A DNA stretch of 51,747 nucleotides from Candidatus Omnitrophota bacterium (GCA_023247055.1 JAHFHF010000004.1:1-51747), one strand, 5' to 3'. Positions 31,433 through 40,358 are shown, counted from the stretch's first letter. Program-made: numbers and translations. Notes: a model not told the origin generated them from the letters alone.

Positions 31433-31534
31433 TTCCCCCACCTTAATCCTCCCCCGAAAAACACGGGGGAGGAAATAGTAAATCTGTTTTATTTCTCCCC
31501 CCGTGCTCTCCGGGGGGAGATTAAGAGGGGGGAA
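31433..31534. mobile_element. MITE-like element, copy 3
   Basis: The shortest copy (102 bp), with ends TTCCCCCACCTTAATCCTCC and GGGGGGAGATTAAGAGGGGG and internal arms around CCCCGAAAAACACGGGG and CCCCGTGCTCTCCGGGG. It lies in the 530-bp gap between the diguanylate cyclase gene and dnaX, 115 bp from the tRNA. The remaining gap (31318-31432 and 31535-31618) holds nothing I recognise. Confidence 0.75.
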
Positions 31535-31618
31535 CGCACATAGCGGTAAGCCCTACTGAAAGGAGAGTTATTCTAAGCGGAATGAAAGGCGGGGTCAACC
31601 TGGGAAAACCCGCTTAAA

Positions 31619-33412
31619 TTAGGAACTTTGGCAAACGCGGTTTTTGCCCGTGCGCTTGGCTTCGTACAGGGCTTCATCGGCGCGGCGGACCATGAAATCA
31701 GGCAGTTTCTCATCCGCGCGCAAGGCCGAAACGCCGACGCTGACGGTGACGGAAATAAGCTTTCCTTCCCACTCAAAACGGGCTTTTTCAATGGCCACCC
31801 GGATGCGCTCGGCCGCGCGGGCCGCGGCTTGCTCCAAAGGGGCCCCGCGCAGCATGACGATAAATTCCTCGCCGCCGTAGCGCGCCACCAAGTCCATTTC
31901 CTTGGCCGGACGTTTGAGCCGGATGACCGACTGCACGATATGAGCCGATTTTTTAAGAATTAAATCGCCCGCAGAATGGCCATAGGTGTCATTGATGGAT
32001 TTGAAATTGTCGATGTCGGTCAGGATCAAAGACAAGGGCTGCTTGTCAGCTAGCGATTCTTCCACAACTTGGTTGAGCACTTCCCGGAAATAGCGGATGA
32101 CGTACAGCCCGGTCAGGCCGTCGCGCGTGGCCAAATCAAAAAGACGGGATTGTTCACGGGTCGCGGCCAAATAAGCATACAGCGCTGAAAAAATAAAAAG
32201 CCCGACGACCATCAGCACAGGCTGAACGGCATAAAACCAGATGCCGGCAAAAGCCAGCATGCCGCACCAAAAAACAAGCCCGCCGGCCAACAGCGCAAGA
32301 GCCGTCAGCGGTGAACGCAAATTATGAAAATCCAAAAAAAGAATCGCGGCCGTCAAACCCAACAAAAAATAAAAAAAAGCGTTTTGCCGGATAGAAAGCG
32401 GCCGCAAGAACCTACGCGTTAAAACGGTGTTCGTCACCTGCGCCAGAACCTCGAGGCGAGGCATGCGCGAATCCGCCGGCGTCACCGTGCGCCGCACGCT
32501 GTCTCCGTCCGTCAGGCCGATCAGGCAGATGCTGCCTTTAAAATCAGCGGGGTCCACCGTGGGCCGGAGCCCTCGCTGAATTCCCTGATAACTGCGCACA
32601 ATATCGGCATAGGCATAGCGTTTGAATGCCGTTTTGCGGCCTGCCCAGTTGATCATGAGCTGCTGCATCCCGGACGGCAGAATGCGGGCCGCATCCGCGT
32701 CAGGCGAGCCTTTGAGTTTGTCCGCGGCAATTTGGATCCCCAGATGGAAATAGCGTTCGCTCGACCAAGCCACGGATACGGGAACGGTACGAAAGACTCC
32801 ATCCTTCCCGGGAAATTCCTGGAGATACCCAAGTCCGCGCAGATAAAGCGCATGTTCAGGCCGTGGTTTGGACCAAATCTTTTTATCTCCGCCGGGTTCC
32901 AGATCGACGGGCAGGGAATGCACCCATATTTTTTTGGCCGGCCGTGTTTCAAGCCGCACGGGGAAATAAACCCTGCCGGAGTCGCGCAGGGCTTGCTCCA
33001 GCGGATCAGAACCATCGCCAGGTTCTTTGTCCATCAGGTCATCGAAGACAATCGCGTCCGCTCCCCACGCGCTCAGAATCCGGATCATTTCTGCATGGTA
33101 TTCAGCCGGCCAAGGCCAGCGTCCGATGGCCTGCAGGCTGTCTTCACCAATTTCAATAATCGCCAGCGAGGGATAAGCAGGAGTTGCGGGACGATGCTGA
33201 AAAAAAAGATCAAGCAGGCCGTATTCCAGTTTGTCAAGCCGGCCTGAGGCCATCACGCCCAGGCCCAGCAGAATCAGGAAAAAAGCATAAAAAAGCTGGG
33301 CCAGGTCCGAGCGCTTGAAAACCCGCGCACTGCGCGTACGCGAAAAAAGCGTCTCAAGAGGTTTTGGATTATGCGGTGCCGGGGCAGAACTCATTGTAGG
33401 AGAATCGGCCAA
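31619..33412 (-). CDS. CHASE2-GGDEF diguanylate cyclase
   Basis: A membrane-bound enzyme expected to make cyclic di-GMP. Residues about 35-55 form a first membrane helix. A CHASE2 sensor domain outside the membrane follows (about 60-330; VYFPVRLETRPAKK, GDSVRRTVTPADSRMPRLEV). Three closely packed helices (about 340-415) come next, then a complete GGDEF domain with ATRDGLTGLYVIRYFREVL, LILTDIDNFKSINDTYGHSA and ARYGGEEFIVML. The active-site GGEEF is intact. The product-inhibition I-site, normally R-x-x-D five residues before GGEEF, reads KEMD here, so feedback control may be lost. The frame can start at TTG 33412 or ATG 33394; neither has a clear ribosome-binding site. It ends a region bounded upstream by a terminator. 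Confidence 0.88.
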   Translation of the reverse strand: MADSPTMSSAPAPHNPKPLETLFSRTRSARVFKRSDLAQLFYAFFLILLGLGVMASGRLDKLEYGLLDLFFQHRPATPAYPSLAIIEIGEDSLQAIGRWPWPAEYHAEMIRILSAWGADAIVFDDLMDKEPGDGSDPLEQALRDSGRVYFPVRLETRPAKKIWVHSLPVDLEPGGDKKIWSKPRPEHALYLRGLGYLQEFPGKDGVFRTVPVSVAWSSERYFHLGIQIAADKLKGSPDADAARILPSGMQQLMINWAGRKTAFKRYAYADIVRSYQGIQRGLRPTVDPADFKGSICLIGLTDGDSVRRTVTPADSRMPRLEVLAQVTNTVLTRRFLRPLSIRQNAFFYFLLGLTAAILFLDFHNLRSPLTALALLAGGLVFWCGMLAFAGIWFYAVQPVLMVVGLFIFSALYAYLAATREQSRLFDLATRDGLTGLYVIRYFREVLNQVVEESLADKQPLSLILTDIDNFKSINDTYGHSAGDLILKKSAHIVQSVIRLKRPAKEMDLVARYGGEEFIVMLRGAPLEQAAARAAERIRVAIEKARFEWEGKLISVTVSVGVSALRADEKLPDFMVRRADEALYEAKRTGKNRVCQSS

Positions 33413-33435
33413 AACCCGGCTTTTCTAAACAAAGC

Positions 33436-33468
33436 AAAAGTGCCAGGCCTTGAGGCCTGGCACTTTTT
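33436..33468. terminator. Bidirectional intrinsic terminator between nrdJ and the diguanylate cyclase gene
   Basis: A perfect 15-bp inverted repeat, AAAAGTGCCAGGCCT and AGGCCTGGCACTTTT, with a 2-nt loop and A/T runs on both sides. It is placed to stop nrdJ transcripts before the next minus-strand gene, whose start it nearly abuts. Confidence 0.75.
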
Positions 33469-33478
33469 ATAAATCTTT

Positions 33479-33505
33479 GTCATCCTGAGCGAAGCGAAGG
33501 ATCTT
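33479..33505. repeat. Short GTCATCCTGAGCGAAGCGAA-type repeat
   Basis: Short palindromic unit (GTCATCCTGAGCGAAGCGAAGGATCTT family; ATCCT...AGGAT arms) in the nrdJ downstream gap. It shares its GTCATCC end with the longer element at 2049-2121. No coding role. Confidence 0.55.
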
Positions 33506-33571
33506 GCTTTGAGATTCTTTGCGGAGTTCAAATTGACGGGGTCCGCTCAGACTGGCAAACGCCCCAAATGA

Positions 33572-36500
33572 CTAGGAGCAGCCCATACTATTTCCACAAT
33601 TCAAGCATTTGTAGCAGGAGCCGCTGCGCACGGTCACGTGGCCGCAGCCGTTACAGAACGGCGCATCGCCCATCATGCCGGAGAGGTGTTCATCCAACAC
33701 GCTGGCCTGCCCGCCATCTATGTGGTGGGCTTGGCCGCCTTCGGCGTGTTCCCCCGACTGTGCCTTGATCCGCGGGGCCTTGCCATGACCGTTCTTGGGC
33801 GCGCCGTTGCCGGTTTTGGCCGGAGTCACGGGCAGCTTAGGAAGTTCGAGCACTTTTTCAGCCGCAGCTTCCTGTTTGGCCTGATGCACCTGCAGATCCG
33901 TTTCTTCGGGTGGAACTTGGCAGAAATCCGTGCGGCCAAGGTATTCCATGCCGAGCACGCGGAACATATAGTCCACAATCGACGTGGCATATTTAATGTT
34001 CGGATGGTCGACGCTGCCCTGCGGCTCAAAACGGGTGAAGGTGAAAACATTGACGAATTCTTCGAGCGGCACGCCATATTGCAGGCCCAGAGAAACGGCA
34101 ATCGCAAAGCAGTTCATCATCGAACGGAAAGCCGCGCCTTCTTTGTGCATATCGATGAAGATTTCACCCAGGCGCCGGTCTTCGTACTCGCCGGTGCGCA
34201 GATAAACTTTTTGTCCGCCGACGCGCGCTTCCTGCGTAATGCCGCCGCGTTTCTTCGGCAAACGGCGGCGGCGCGGGGCTGCCGGCGCTGCGGTTTCTGC
34301 AGCCGGGCCAATCGCGGTTTCCGCTTTGGCCTTGGTGTCTTTTTTATCCGCGTTCTTACTGCTGAGAGGCTGGGAATGCTTGGAACCATCGCGGTAGAGA
34401 GCGACCGCTTTCAGTCCCATCTTCCAACTCTCGACATAAATTTGTTTGATCTCATCCACGGTGCATTCGTGCGGCAGATTGACGGTCTTGGAAATCGCGC
34501 CGGAGATAAACGGCTGGGCTGCCGCCATCATGCGCACATGCGACATCGGTTCAAGATAACGCTGGCCGTATTTGCCGCATTTATTGGCGCAATCATAAAC
34601 CGGCAAATGCTCGGATTTGAGATGCGGAGCACCCTCAATCGTCATCATGCCGCAAATCACATTGTTGGCTTCTTCGATCTCAGCTTTGGAAAAGCCGAGC
34701 GCGGCGAGCAGATTAAAATCCTTATCGTTATAATCTTCCGCCTTAAAACCCAGTTTCTCCAGCGCGGCTTCTCCCATCATCCATTTACTGAACGGGAATG
34801 TAATGTCAAAGGCCGTGGGCAGCAGCGCTTCCACTTTATCGAGTTCCTGTTCGCTGAGGCCTTTTTCTTTTAAAGTTGTGCGGTTGATCCAGGGTGTTCC
34901 GTCCAAACGGGCCGTGCCCTTGATGTATTCGACGATGTCATTGATTTCGCCGTCGGTATACCCCTGTTTTCTGAGCGCTGCCGGAACCGACTGGTTAATG
35001 ATTTTAAAATACCCCCCGCCGGCCAGCTTCTTGAATTTCACCAGCGAAAAATCCGGCTCAATGCCGGTCGTGTCGCAATCCATTAAAAGACCGATCGTGC
35101 CCGTGGGCGCAATCACCGTGGCCTGGGCATTGCGGTAGCCGAATGAACGGCCAAAATGCAGCGCCTCATCCCAATCCTCGTGAGCGGCGCTCAAAAGATC
35201 CGCCGGGCAATATTCTTCAGAAATTTCGCGGGACGCATCCCGGTGCATTTCCATCACGCCAAGCATGGAGTCCCTGTTTTTCGCATAACCCGGGAAAGCG
35301 CCCTTCGAAGCCGCAATTTCCGCGGAAGTCCGGTAAGCATGGCCCGTCATGATGGCCGTCAAAGCCCCGCCGATCGCACGAGCTTTATCCGAATCGTATG
35401 GAATGCTGTTGACCATCAGCAGCGTGCCCAGGTTGGCATACCCCAGACCCAGCGGGCGGTAATCATGGCTGTTCTTGGCAATCGTCTCTGTGGGATATGA
35501 AGCAAAATCGATGATGATTTCCATGGCCGTGATAAAAACACGCACGGTCTGACGGTAGGCTTCAATGTCAAACTTGCCCTCGGCGTCCACATAGCGCATC
35601 AGATTGATCGAAGCCAGGTTGCAAGCCGAGTTATCCAAAAACATATACTCGGAACACGGGTTGGAGGCGTAAATCTTGTCCGTGGTTTTGCATGTATGCC
35701 AGCGGTTGATGGTGCTGTCATACTGTACGCCCGGGTCCGCGCAAGACCATGCCGCTTGCGCGATCTGATCCATCAGGTCGCTGGCCTTATAGGTATCGCA
35801 AATTTCTCCGTTGGTGCGCATGCGGGTGTGCCAGTCGCCGCCGTTAATATAGGCTTCCATGAAGTCATCCGTGACCCGCACGGAATTATTGGAATTTTGA
35901 CCGCTGACCGTGCGGTAGGCTTCGCCGTTGAAATCTGAGGGCAGCCCGCCGTCGATCAAAATCTTGACCTTGCGCTCTTCGCGCATTTTCCAGTTAATGA
36001 AATCCACAATTTCCGGATGGTCCATGTCCAGACAAACCATCTTGGCCGCACGGCGGGTCGTACCGCCCGATTTGGTGGCGCCGGCGCCGCGGTCGAGCAC
36101 TTCTAAAAAGGACATCAAGCCGGAGGACGTGCCGCCGCCTGAGAGTTTTTCCTGACGGCCGCGGATACGCCAAAAATTCGTGCCCGTGCCCGAGCCATAT
36201 TTAAAGAGTTTGGCTTCGTCGCGAACCAAGTCAAAAATGGACATTAGGTCATCTTGCACCGACTGAATGAAACAGGCGGAGCATTGAGGATGAGAATAAG
36301 CATCTGTGGTGGCCTTAATAGAATCGGCGGCCGGGTCCCAAAAAAAGCTGCCGGCGCTGCCTTTAATGCCATACTCATGAAAAAGGCCGCAGTTGAACCA
36401 GACCGGCGAATTAAAAACGCATTTCTGGTTAATTAAAAGGTGCAGCAGTTCCGCTTCAAAGGTGTCTGCGTCTTCTTGGGTCGCAAAATAACCACCCAAC

Positions 36501-36856
36501 TGCTCCCCGCCCGTGCGAATACTGTGGGCAATCCGGTAGACGACCTGTTTGGCGCTGGTTTCGTGGCCGGTGGTGGGAACGCCTGCTTTACGGAAATATT
36601 TGGAAACAATGATATCGGTGGCAAGCTGGCTCCAGCTTTCAGGGACCTCAACATTTTCCATCTTGAAAACCACGGAGCCGTCAGGATTCGTAATGACCGA
36701 AGACCGGTGCACATACTTGATTTCATCCAGAGGATTAACGCCTTTGCGGGTAAAAAAACGGTCCAGGGTCATACCCCCGCGCGCTTTGATTTCCTCGAAG
36801 CTTTTCGCTTTACCGCCTGACCCGCTTTCCGTTTTTTTTGCGACCTTGATGCTCAT
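33572..36856 (-). CDS. nrdJ: Class II (adenosylcobalamin-dependent) ribonucleotide reductase
   Basis: The 1094-aa enzyme reduces ribonucleotides to deoxyribonucleotides using coenzyme B12 to make the thiyl radical. The barrel has CSACFIQSV-type Cys ([16 protein letters not shown], about 193), [40 protein letters not shown] (radical-site Cys region) and [26 protein letters not shown] domain follows ([19 protein letters not shown], then [14 protein letters not shown]). The C-terminal cysteine tail [20 protein letters not shown] ends in GNSMGCS and is used for re-reduction. AAGGAG lies 9 nt before the ATG. Two NrdR-box-like sites lie upstream at 36929-36975. The linker before the Cys tail contains a palindrome translated in frame (33696-33750). 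Confidence 0.93.
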   Translation of the reverse strand: MSIKVAKKTESGSGGKAKSFEEIKARGGMTLDRFFTRKGVNPLDEIKYVHRSSVITNPDGSVVFKMENVEVPESWSQLATDIIVSKYFRKAGVPTTGHETSAKQVVYRIAHSIRTGGEQLGGYFATQEDADTFEAELLHLLINQKCVFNSPVWFNCGLFHEYGIKGSAGSFFWDPAADSIKATTDAYSHPQCSACFIQSVQDDLMSIFDLVRDEAKLFKYGSGTGTNFWRIRGRQEKLSGGGTSSGLMSFLEVLDRGAGATKSGGTTRRAAKMVCLDMDHPEIVDFINWKMREERKVKILIDGGLPSDFNGEAYRTVSGQNSNNSVRVTDDFMEAYINGGDWHTRMRTNGEICDTYKASDLMDQIAQAAWSCADPGVQYDSTINRWHTCKTTDKIYASNPCSEYMFLDNSACNLASINLMRYVDAEGKFDIEAYRQTVRVFITAMEIIIDFASYPTETIAKNSHDYRPLGLGYANLGTLLMVNSIPYDSDKARAIGGALTAIMTGHAYRTSAEIAASKGAFPGYAKNRDSMLGVMEMHRDASREISEEYCPADLLSAAHEDWDEALHFGRSFGYRNAQATVIAPTGTIGLLMDCDTTGIEPDFSLVKFKKLAGGGYFKIINQSVPAALRKQGYTDGEINDIVEYIKGTARLDGTPWINRTTLKEKGLSEQELDKVEALLPTAFDITFPFSKWMMGEAALEKLGFKAEDYNDKDFNLLAALGFSKAEIEEANNVICGMMTIEGAPHLKSEHLPVYDCANKCGKYGQRYLEPMSHVRMMAAAQPFISGAISKTVNLPHECTVDEIKQIYVESWKMGLKAVALYRDGSKHSQPLSSKNADKKDTKAKAETAIGPAAETAAPAAPRRRRLPKKRGGITQEARVGGQKVYLRTGEYEDRRLGEIFIDMHKEGAAFRSMMNCFAIAVSLGLQYGVPLEEFVNVFTFTRFEPQGSVDHPNIKYATSIVDYMFRVLGMEYLGRTDFCQVPPEETDLQVHQAKQEAAAEKVLELPKLPVTPAKTGNGAPKNGHGKAPRIKAQSGEHAEGGQAHHIDGGQASVLDEHLSGMMGDAPFCNGCGHVTVRSGSCYKCLNCGNSMGCS
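33696..33750. repeat. In-frame palindrome inside the nrdJ C-terminal linker
   Basis: Outer arms AACACGC and GCGTGTT and inner arms GGCCTGCCCGCC and GGTGGGCTTGGCC fold back on each other. It is translated as [20 protein letters not shown] between the TSCPD domain and the terminal Cys motif. The GGQAS peptide recurs in the palindrome-derived insertion of MnmE. Confidence 0.55.
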
Positions 36857-36928
36857 AGGAAAGGTCTCCTTTTTATTTCAAACTTTTTAAAATCAATTTA
36901 AAGGCCGTTATCGCAATTTGTCATAACA

Positions 36929-36975
36929 TCACCATATATAGCGATTGATTTTTTATCATCTACCATATGTTGTGT
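36929..36975 (-). promoter_or_regulatory. Tandem NrdR-box-like sites upstream of nrdJ
   Basis: Two 16-bp sites, TCACCATATATAGCGA (36929-36944) and, read on the minus strand, ACACAACATATGGTAG (36975-36960), each match the ACACWATATATWGTGT-type NrdR consensus at about 12 of 16 positions. They start exactly 31 bp apart, the three-turn spacing typical of NrdR tandem boxes. NrdR is an ATP/dATP-sensing repressor of ribonucleotide reductase genes. A second TATAGCGAT at 36978-36986 repeats part of the first box. Confidence 0.65.
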
Positions 36976-37014
36976 GCTATAGCGATACTTCGGCATAAGC
37001 TGATTTGGCTTTAG

Positions 37015-37302
37015 TTAAATTTTGTGTGATTTAAACTTGGCGAAATTAACGGCGCTGGATTTTTGTTCTGCTGCTACTGAACAGATCGTCATGGACGTCT
37101 CTGCCTTTGCCTTCGAATGCGCTGATCTTTGCTGTGTTGGTGCGGCCGGATGACTGAGATCTCCCGGTAAAGGGCAGCGGGCGCTGTAACGTACAAAGAC
37201 AATGGAAAGAGGACTGGAATTTCCCATCTTTACACCCGGTCGCATCAAAAAATCTTCAAAGAACAAAATTTTTTTCGAAAGTGTTGGGCATTTTATGCGC
37301 AC
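37015..37302 (-). other. Unassigned 288-bp open stretch in the nrdJ leader (possible small gene or structured RNA)
   Basis: A 95-codon frame (MRIKCPTLSKKILFFEDFLM..., with an internal MRPGVKMGNSSPLSIVFVRY) lies in the 551-bp gap between mnmE and nrdJ, on the nrdJ strand. The central part (about 37060-37250) is markedly richer in G+C than the AT-rich DNA on both sides, as if it were a discrete conserved unit. There is no good ribosome-binding site. Peptide features (Cys, Ser, Pro rich) do not resemble a known fold to me. It may be noncoding. I cannot assign a function. Confidence 0.3.
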
Positions 37303-37380
37303 TTTTTACGTCTGTCAATAATTAAAAAAAATTAATTTTAAATTTTCTAATTTCCCTTCGCAAAAAAAAATTTTGTTCTT
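37259..37380. repeat. AT-rich inverted repeat between nrdJ leader and mnmE
   Basis: A perfect 17-bp inverted repeat, AAGAACAAAATTTTTTT (37259-37275) and AAAAAAATTTTGTTCTT (37364-37380), encloses 88 bp of very AT-rich DNA. It could be a small mobile element, a curved promoter region for nrdJ, or a terminator for mnmE read in the minus direction. Confidence 0.55.
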
Positions 37381-37407
37381 GACGACGGCGTTTGATCCTC
37401 AATTAAA

Positions 37408-38859
37408 TCATTTACCGATGCAAAATTCTGAAAAAATAACATCTAAAAGATCTTCCGAATAAATCTCACCGATCAATTCGCGCAGCGCATCAATTGCAAG
37501 TCTCAAGTCCAGGGTGACAAGTTCAAGTGAGGCGCGTTCTTGAAATGCTTTTTCCGCGCGGCTCAAGGCTTCAAACGAAGACTCCAGTGCTTTTTTATGC
37601 CGCACGCGCGTGATCTGCTCGCCGGCCGTATCCGCATGCATGCCTGCCAGCGCTTCAAATATTTTCTGCTCCAGGTCTTCGAGGCCGCTGCGCGTCTTGC
37701 TTGAAATTTCAAGCCAGCACGATACTGCAGAAAATTTTGAACGTTCTTGACTATTCATGCGCGTACCCAGATCGGCTTTGTTCAAAATGCCGATCACAGG
37801 ACGGCCGGCTTCGAGATTTTTCCACGCCAAAAAATCTTCTTTGTCCGGCGCACGTGTGCCGTCGAGCACAAAAAGATACGCCTGTGCCCCCTGCAGCGTT
37901 GTTTTGGCACACTCGACGCCCAGCGCGTCTAGAGGATGCGGCGCTGCATGCATCAGCCCTGCCGTATCTGCCAGCCGCACTGCCAGGCCCTTGATTTCAA
38001 GCCATTCTTCCAGCGTATCGCGCGTCGTCCCGGCAAACTCCGAGACCAAGGCACGGTCGCGCTCCAGTAAGGCATTGAAAAGAGAGGACTTACCGACATT
38101 CGGCTTGCCCGCAATGACCAGCAAAGCCCCCTCACGCAGCAGCGCTCCCCGCTGAAAACTCTGGATTAAAGCGCCGATTTCCTCATGCGCCTGCCGCAGA
38201 CTGCGGGCCATTTCTCCATCCGAATAAACCTCCAAATCTTCATCCGGAAAATCTAGAAAAGCTTCCATGTGCGCATAAAGTTTCATCAGCCGGTCTTTCA
38301 GGCCCTTTAAACGCGCCGACAACGCGCCGCTTAACTGGCGCATGGCCGTCTGAATGGATAAATCACTTTTGGATTTAATCAAATCGAGCACGGCTTCAGC
38401 CTGGGTCAAATCGAGTTTGCCGTTTAAAAAAGCGCGGCGCGTAAACTCGCCAGGTTCAGCAAAACGCGCACCGCCGGCCAAAATCAGTTCTAGCACTTTC
38501 GCTGCAAGGACCATACCGCCGTGCAAACTGAACTCAACGACATCTTCACCGGTGTAAGAATGCGGCGCACGGAAAATACTCAGCAGCGCCTGATCCAGAA
38601 CAACGGCTCTCTTTCTTCCTCCCCCGCTTGCTTGTCCGCCTTCTGTTTGGCGGGCGGGAGAGGTTAGGTGGGGGTGATGAATTTCTCCCAAATGAATCGT
38701 ATGACTGGCAAACGTTTCGACGCGCTGTGCGCTGCGCGGACTAAAAACACGAGCAGCCAGTGCAAAAGCTTCGGGCCCGCTCAAGCGTATGACGGCAATG
38801 CCGCCTTCGCCCGGCGGCGTGACGAGCGCAGCAATCGTATCGTTATTAGAAAATGTCAT
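37408..38859 (-). CDS. mnmE: tRNA modification GTPase MnmE
   Basis: The 483-aa GTPase, with MnmG, modifies the wobble uridine (cmnm5U) of tRNAs. The N-terminal formyl-THF-binding domain starts MTFSNNDTIAALVTPPGEGG and includes SYTGEDVVEFSLHGG. The helical domain is interrupted by the G domain: G1 AGKPNVGKSSLFNALL, switch GTTRDTLEEW, G3 DTAGL, G4 NKAD. The C-terminal tail ends FCIGK with the catalytic Cys. Length is above the usual 450 because residues about 62-87 (HPHLTSPARQTEGGQASGGG...) are encoded by a palindromic repeat inserted in frame between HLGEIHH and ALLSIFRAPHS. No strong ribosome-binding site is seen. Confidence 0.93.
   Translation of the reverse strand: MTFSNNDTIAALVTPPGEGGIAVIRLSGPEAFALAARVFSPRSAQRVETFASHTIHLGEIHHPHLTSPARQTEGGQASGGGRKRAVVLDQALLSIFRAPHSYTGEDVVEFSLHGGMVLAAKVLELILAGGARFAEPGEFTRRAFLNGKLDLTQAEAVLDLIKSKSDLSIQTAMRQLSGALSARLKGLKDRLMKLYAHMEAFLDFPDEDLEVYSDGEMARSLRQAHEEIGALIQSFQRGALLREGALLVIAGKPNVGKSSLFNALLERDRALVSEFAGTTRDTLEEWLEIKGLAVRLADTAGLMHAAPHPLDALGVECAKTTLQGAQAYLFVLDGTRAPDKEDFLAWKNLEAGRPVIGILNKADLGTRMNSQERSKFSAVSCWLEISSKTRSGLEDLEQKIFEALAGMHADTAGEQITRVRHKKALESSFEALSRAEKAFQERASLELVTLDLRLAIDALRELIGEIYSEDLLDVIFSEFCIGK
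38612..38672. repeat. In-frame palindromic insertion in mnmE
   Basis: CCTCCCCCGCTTGCTTGTCC pairs with GGCGGGCGGGAGAGG around a TTCTGTTT loop, followed by TTAGGTGGGGGTGATGAA, which echoes the MITE terminus (CCCCACCTTAA). It adds about 24 residues to the MnmE N-terminal domain at a surface loop. Confidence 0.7.
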
Positions 38860-38895
38860 GTTAGAAGTATATCAAATCCGAAAGTCAGTTTTTTT

Positions 38896-38950
38896 GTAGC
38901 GGCAATTCAGGCTTGCCCGCCGACGCTTCTGTGGCGGGAATTGCCCCTAC
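38896..38950. repeat. Palindrome GTAGCGGCAATTC...GAATTGCCCCTAC at the folC 3' end
   Basis: Two 13-bp arms (one mismatch) with an inner hairpin CCCGCC...GGCGGG. It supplies the last codons and the stop of folC (SRRGNSRHRSVGGQA), so the original FolC C-terminus has been replaced or extended by repeat-encoded residues. Confidence 0.7.
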
Positions 38951-40358
38951 GGGAAGAATGGGTTAAAAATTTCCTTATTTCCCCGATCAGATAAAAAGAG
39001 CCGGTGACGAGGATGGTCCCTTGTGCTCCCGCAGCGGCGCGTGCAAGCGTCAGCGCCTCCGAGACATTTTTCGCGGGAATCAGGATTTTAAAAAATGGCT
39101 GTGCGGTCTTTAAAAGCTCCGGCAAGCTCCGCATTCTCGCGGTAGGAAGCGGTGCCAGCACCATCACATCAAAAAATCCGGCCAATGTTTTCAACATTTT
39201 TTGCGAATCTTTATCCTGCGCAACCCCAAAAATCACCACCCTGCTACTGGGGCCAGGCCCCTGCTGACCCCGGAGCGCCCGCAGGGGCCTGGCCCCTAGC
39301 GTTTTGACTAAGGTCTCCATCGCGGCCGGGTTGTGGGCCCCATCCAAAATGACGCTGGGCCGGCCCGGAAAGGACTCAAAACGGCCGGGCCAATCGCTGG
39401 CGGCAAGTCCTTTTCGAATCGCGTGCTGCATGCGGTGCCCTAAAGCCATGCCGCCGCACAGACGCTCAACCATTTTCACGGCAGCCGCGGCATTCCACCT
39501 TTGATGCTCCCCGCGCAGGCCGGTTTTTAACCGCGTCTTCCGCGTGACGGGCCAAAGACTCGCCCGCATTTTGCGAGCGCGGGTCCGCAGTAACCGCCGG
39601 ACTTCCGGTTTCTGAGGCGCTGTCACCACCTCAGCGCCCTGGTGAATTACGGCTGCTTTTTCTCCGGCAATTTTGATCAGCGTATTGCCCAGAAAGGCCT
39701 CATGGTCCAAATGGACCGGTGTCACGATTACAAAAGGCGCCGCAAGGGTATTGACGGCATCGAGGCGTCCGCCCATACCCGCTTCAAAGACCCCAATTTT
39801 AACTCCCTGATCTTTAAAGGCCAGTGCGGCCATGAGGGTCATAATTTCAAAGTATGTGTAGGCTGTCTCGTCATTGCGAGGAGTCTGCTGCTTTTTAGCA
39901 GACGACGAAGTTCGCCAAAAAGATCGGTCGAATCCGTCCGGACGAATCACGCCGGTTTGTTGGCGGACAATCTCAGAGCCAGAGATTGCCGCGCCCGCTG
40001 AGAAGCGCGGGCTCGCAATAACGGATCGGATATGTGTCAATAGTCGGGCCCACAGTGATTTTGAAATTAGCCGGCCGTGCAGGCGGATGCGCTCGCGCGG
40101 CGTTTCCAGATGTGGCGAAGAATAAAAACCCACGGACACGCCGGCTTCTTTCAAAATCGATTGTAAAAAAAAACCGGTTGAACCTTTGCCCTTAGTGCCG
40201 ACAATCACGACCGGCAGAAAACTTTTCTCCGGATGGCCGAAGAGCGCCAGCAGGCGGCGCATGCGCTCCAGTTTCCAGCGGCGCGAGACCGGCAGATGCA
40301 TGGTTTTCTCGAGATCGTAAAAGGAATTGAGGTAGGAGAGAGATTGGGAGTAGTTCAT
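38907..40358 (-). CDS. folC: Bifunctional folylpolyglutamate synthase / dihydrofolate synthase
   Basis: The enzyme adds glutamate to dihydropteroate and folates. Motifs: ATP loop VVIVGTKGKGSTGFF, GVFEAGMGGRLDAVNTL, the Mg-binding VTPVHLDHEAFLGNT, GEHQRWNAAAAVKM and VILDGAHNPAAMETL. I start at ATG 40358 (MNYSQSLSYLNSFYDLEK), because the 8 extra codons up to 40382 are encoded by a heptad repeat; neither start has a ribosome-binding site. The protein is longer than usual because of repeat-derived residues at three places: about residues 111-164 (ISGSEIVRQQTGVIRPDGFD region), ALRGQQGPGPSSR, and the C-terminus. The core motifs are intact, so activity may persist. It lies between purH and mnmE on the same strand. 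Confidence 0.9.
   Translation of the reverse strand: MNYSQSLSYLNSFYDLEKTMHLPVSRRWKLERMRRLLALFGHPEKSFLPVVIVGTKGKGSTGFFLQSILKEAGVSVGFYSSPHLETPRERIRLHGRLISKSLWARLLTHIRSVIASPRFSAGAAISGSEIVRQQTGVIRPDGFDRSFWRTSSSAKKQQTPRNDETAYTYFEIMTLMAALAFKDQGVKIGVFEAGMGGRLDAVNTLAAPFVIVTPVHLDHEAFLGNTLIKIAGEKAAVIHQGAEVVTAPQKPEVRRLLRTRARKMRASLWPVTRKTRLKTGLRGEHQRWNAAAAVKMVERLCGGMALGHRMQHAIRKGLAASDWPGRFESFPGRPSVILDGAHNPAAMETLVKTLGARPLRALRGQQGPGPSSRVVIFGVAQDKDSQKMLKTLAGFFDVMVLAPLPTARMRSLPELLKTAQPFFKILIPAKNVSEALTLARAAAGAQGTILVTGSFYLIGEIRKFLTHSSRRGNSRHRSVGGQA
39249..39296. repeat. In-frame perfect palindrome GGGGCCAGGCCCCTGC inside folC
   Basis: Perfect 16-bp arms GGGGCCAGGCCCCTGC and GCAGGGGCCTGGCCCC with a 16-nt loop. 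It is translated within LRALRGQQGPGPSSRVV, between two conserved FolC motifs. Confidence 0.8.
39868..40027. repeat. Long in-frame palindromic element inside folC
   Basis: About 160 bp with end arms CTCGTCATTGCGAGGAG and the reverse complement of GGGCTCGCAATAACGG, plus internal hairpins (CTGCTTTTTAGCAG; TCCGTCCGGACGA; CGCCCGCTGAGAAGCGCGGGC). It encodes about 50 residues absent from ordinary FolC, just before the conserved TYFEIMTL. The TCATTGCGA terminus is shared with the element at 4881-4927. Confidence 0.75.

Noticed and set aside
33638-34873. A 411-codon plus-strand frame opposite nrdJ
   Set aside because: The minus strand encodes a full class II reductase with conserved motifs; the antisense frame has no family features.
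36857-37300. Cobalamin riboswitch upstream of nrdJ
   Set aside because: I looked for the conserved B12-box and core loops on the minus strand and found only short chance matches; an Rfam search would be decisive.
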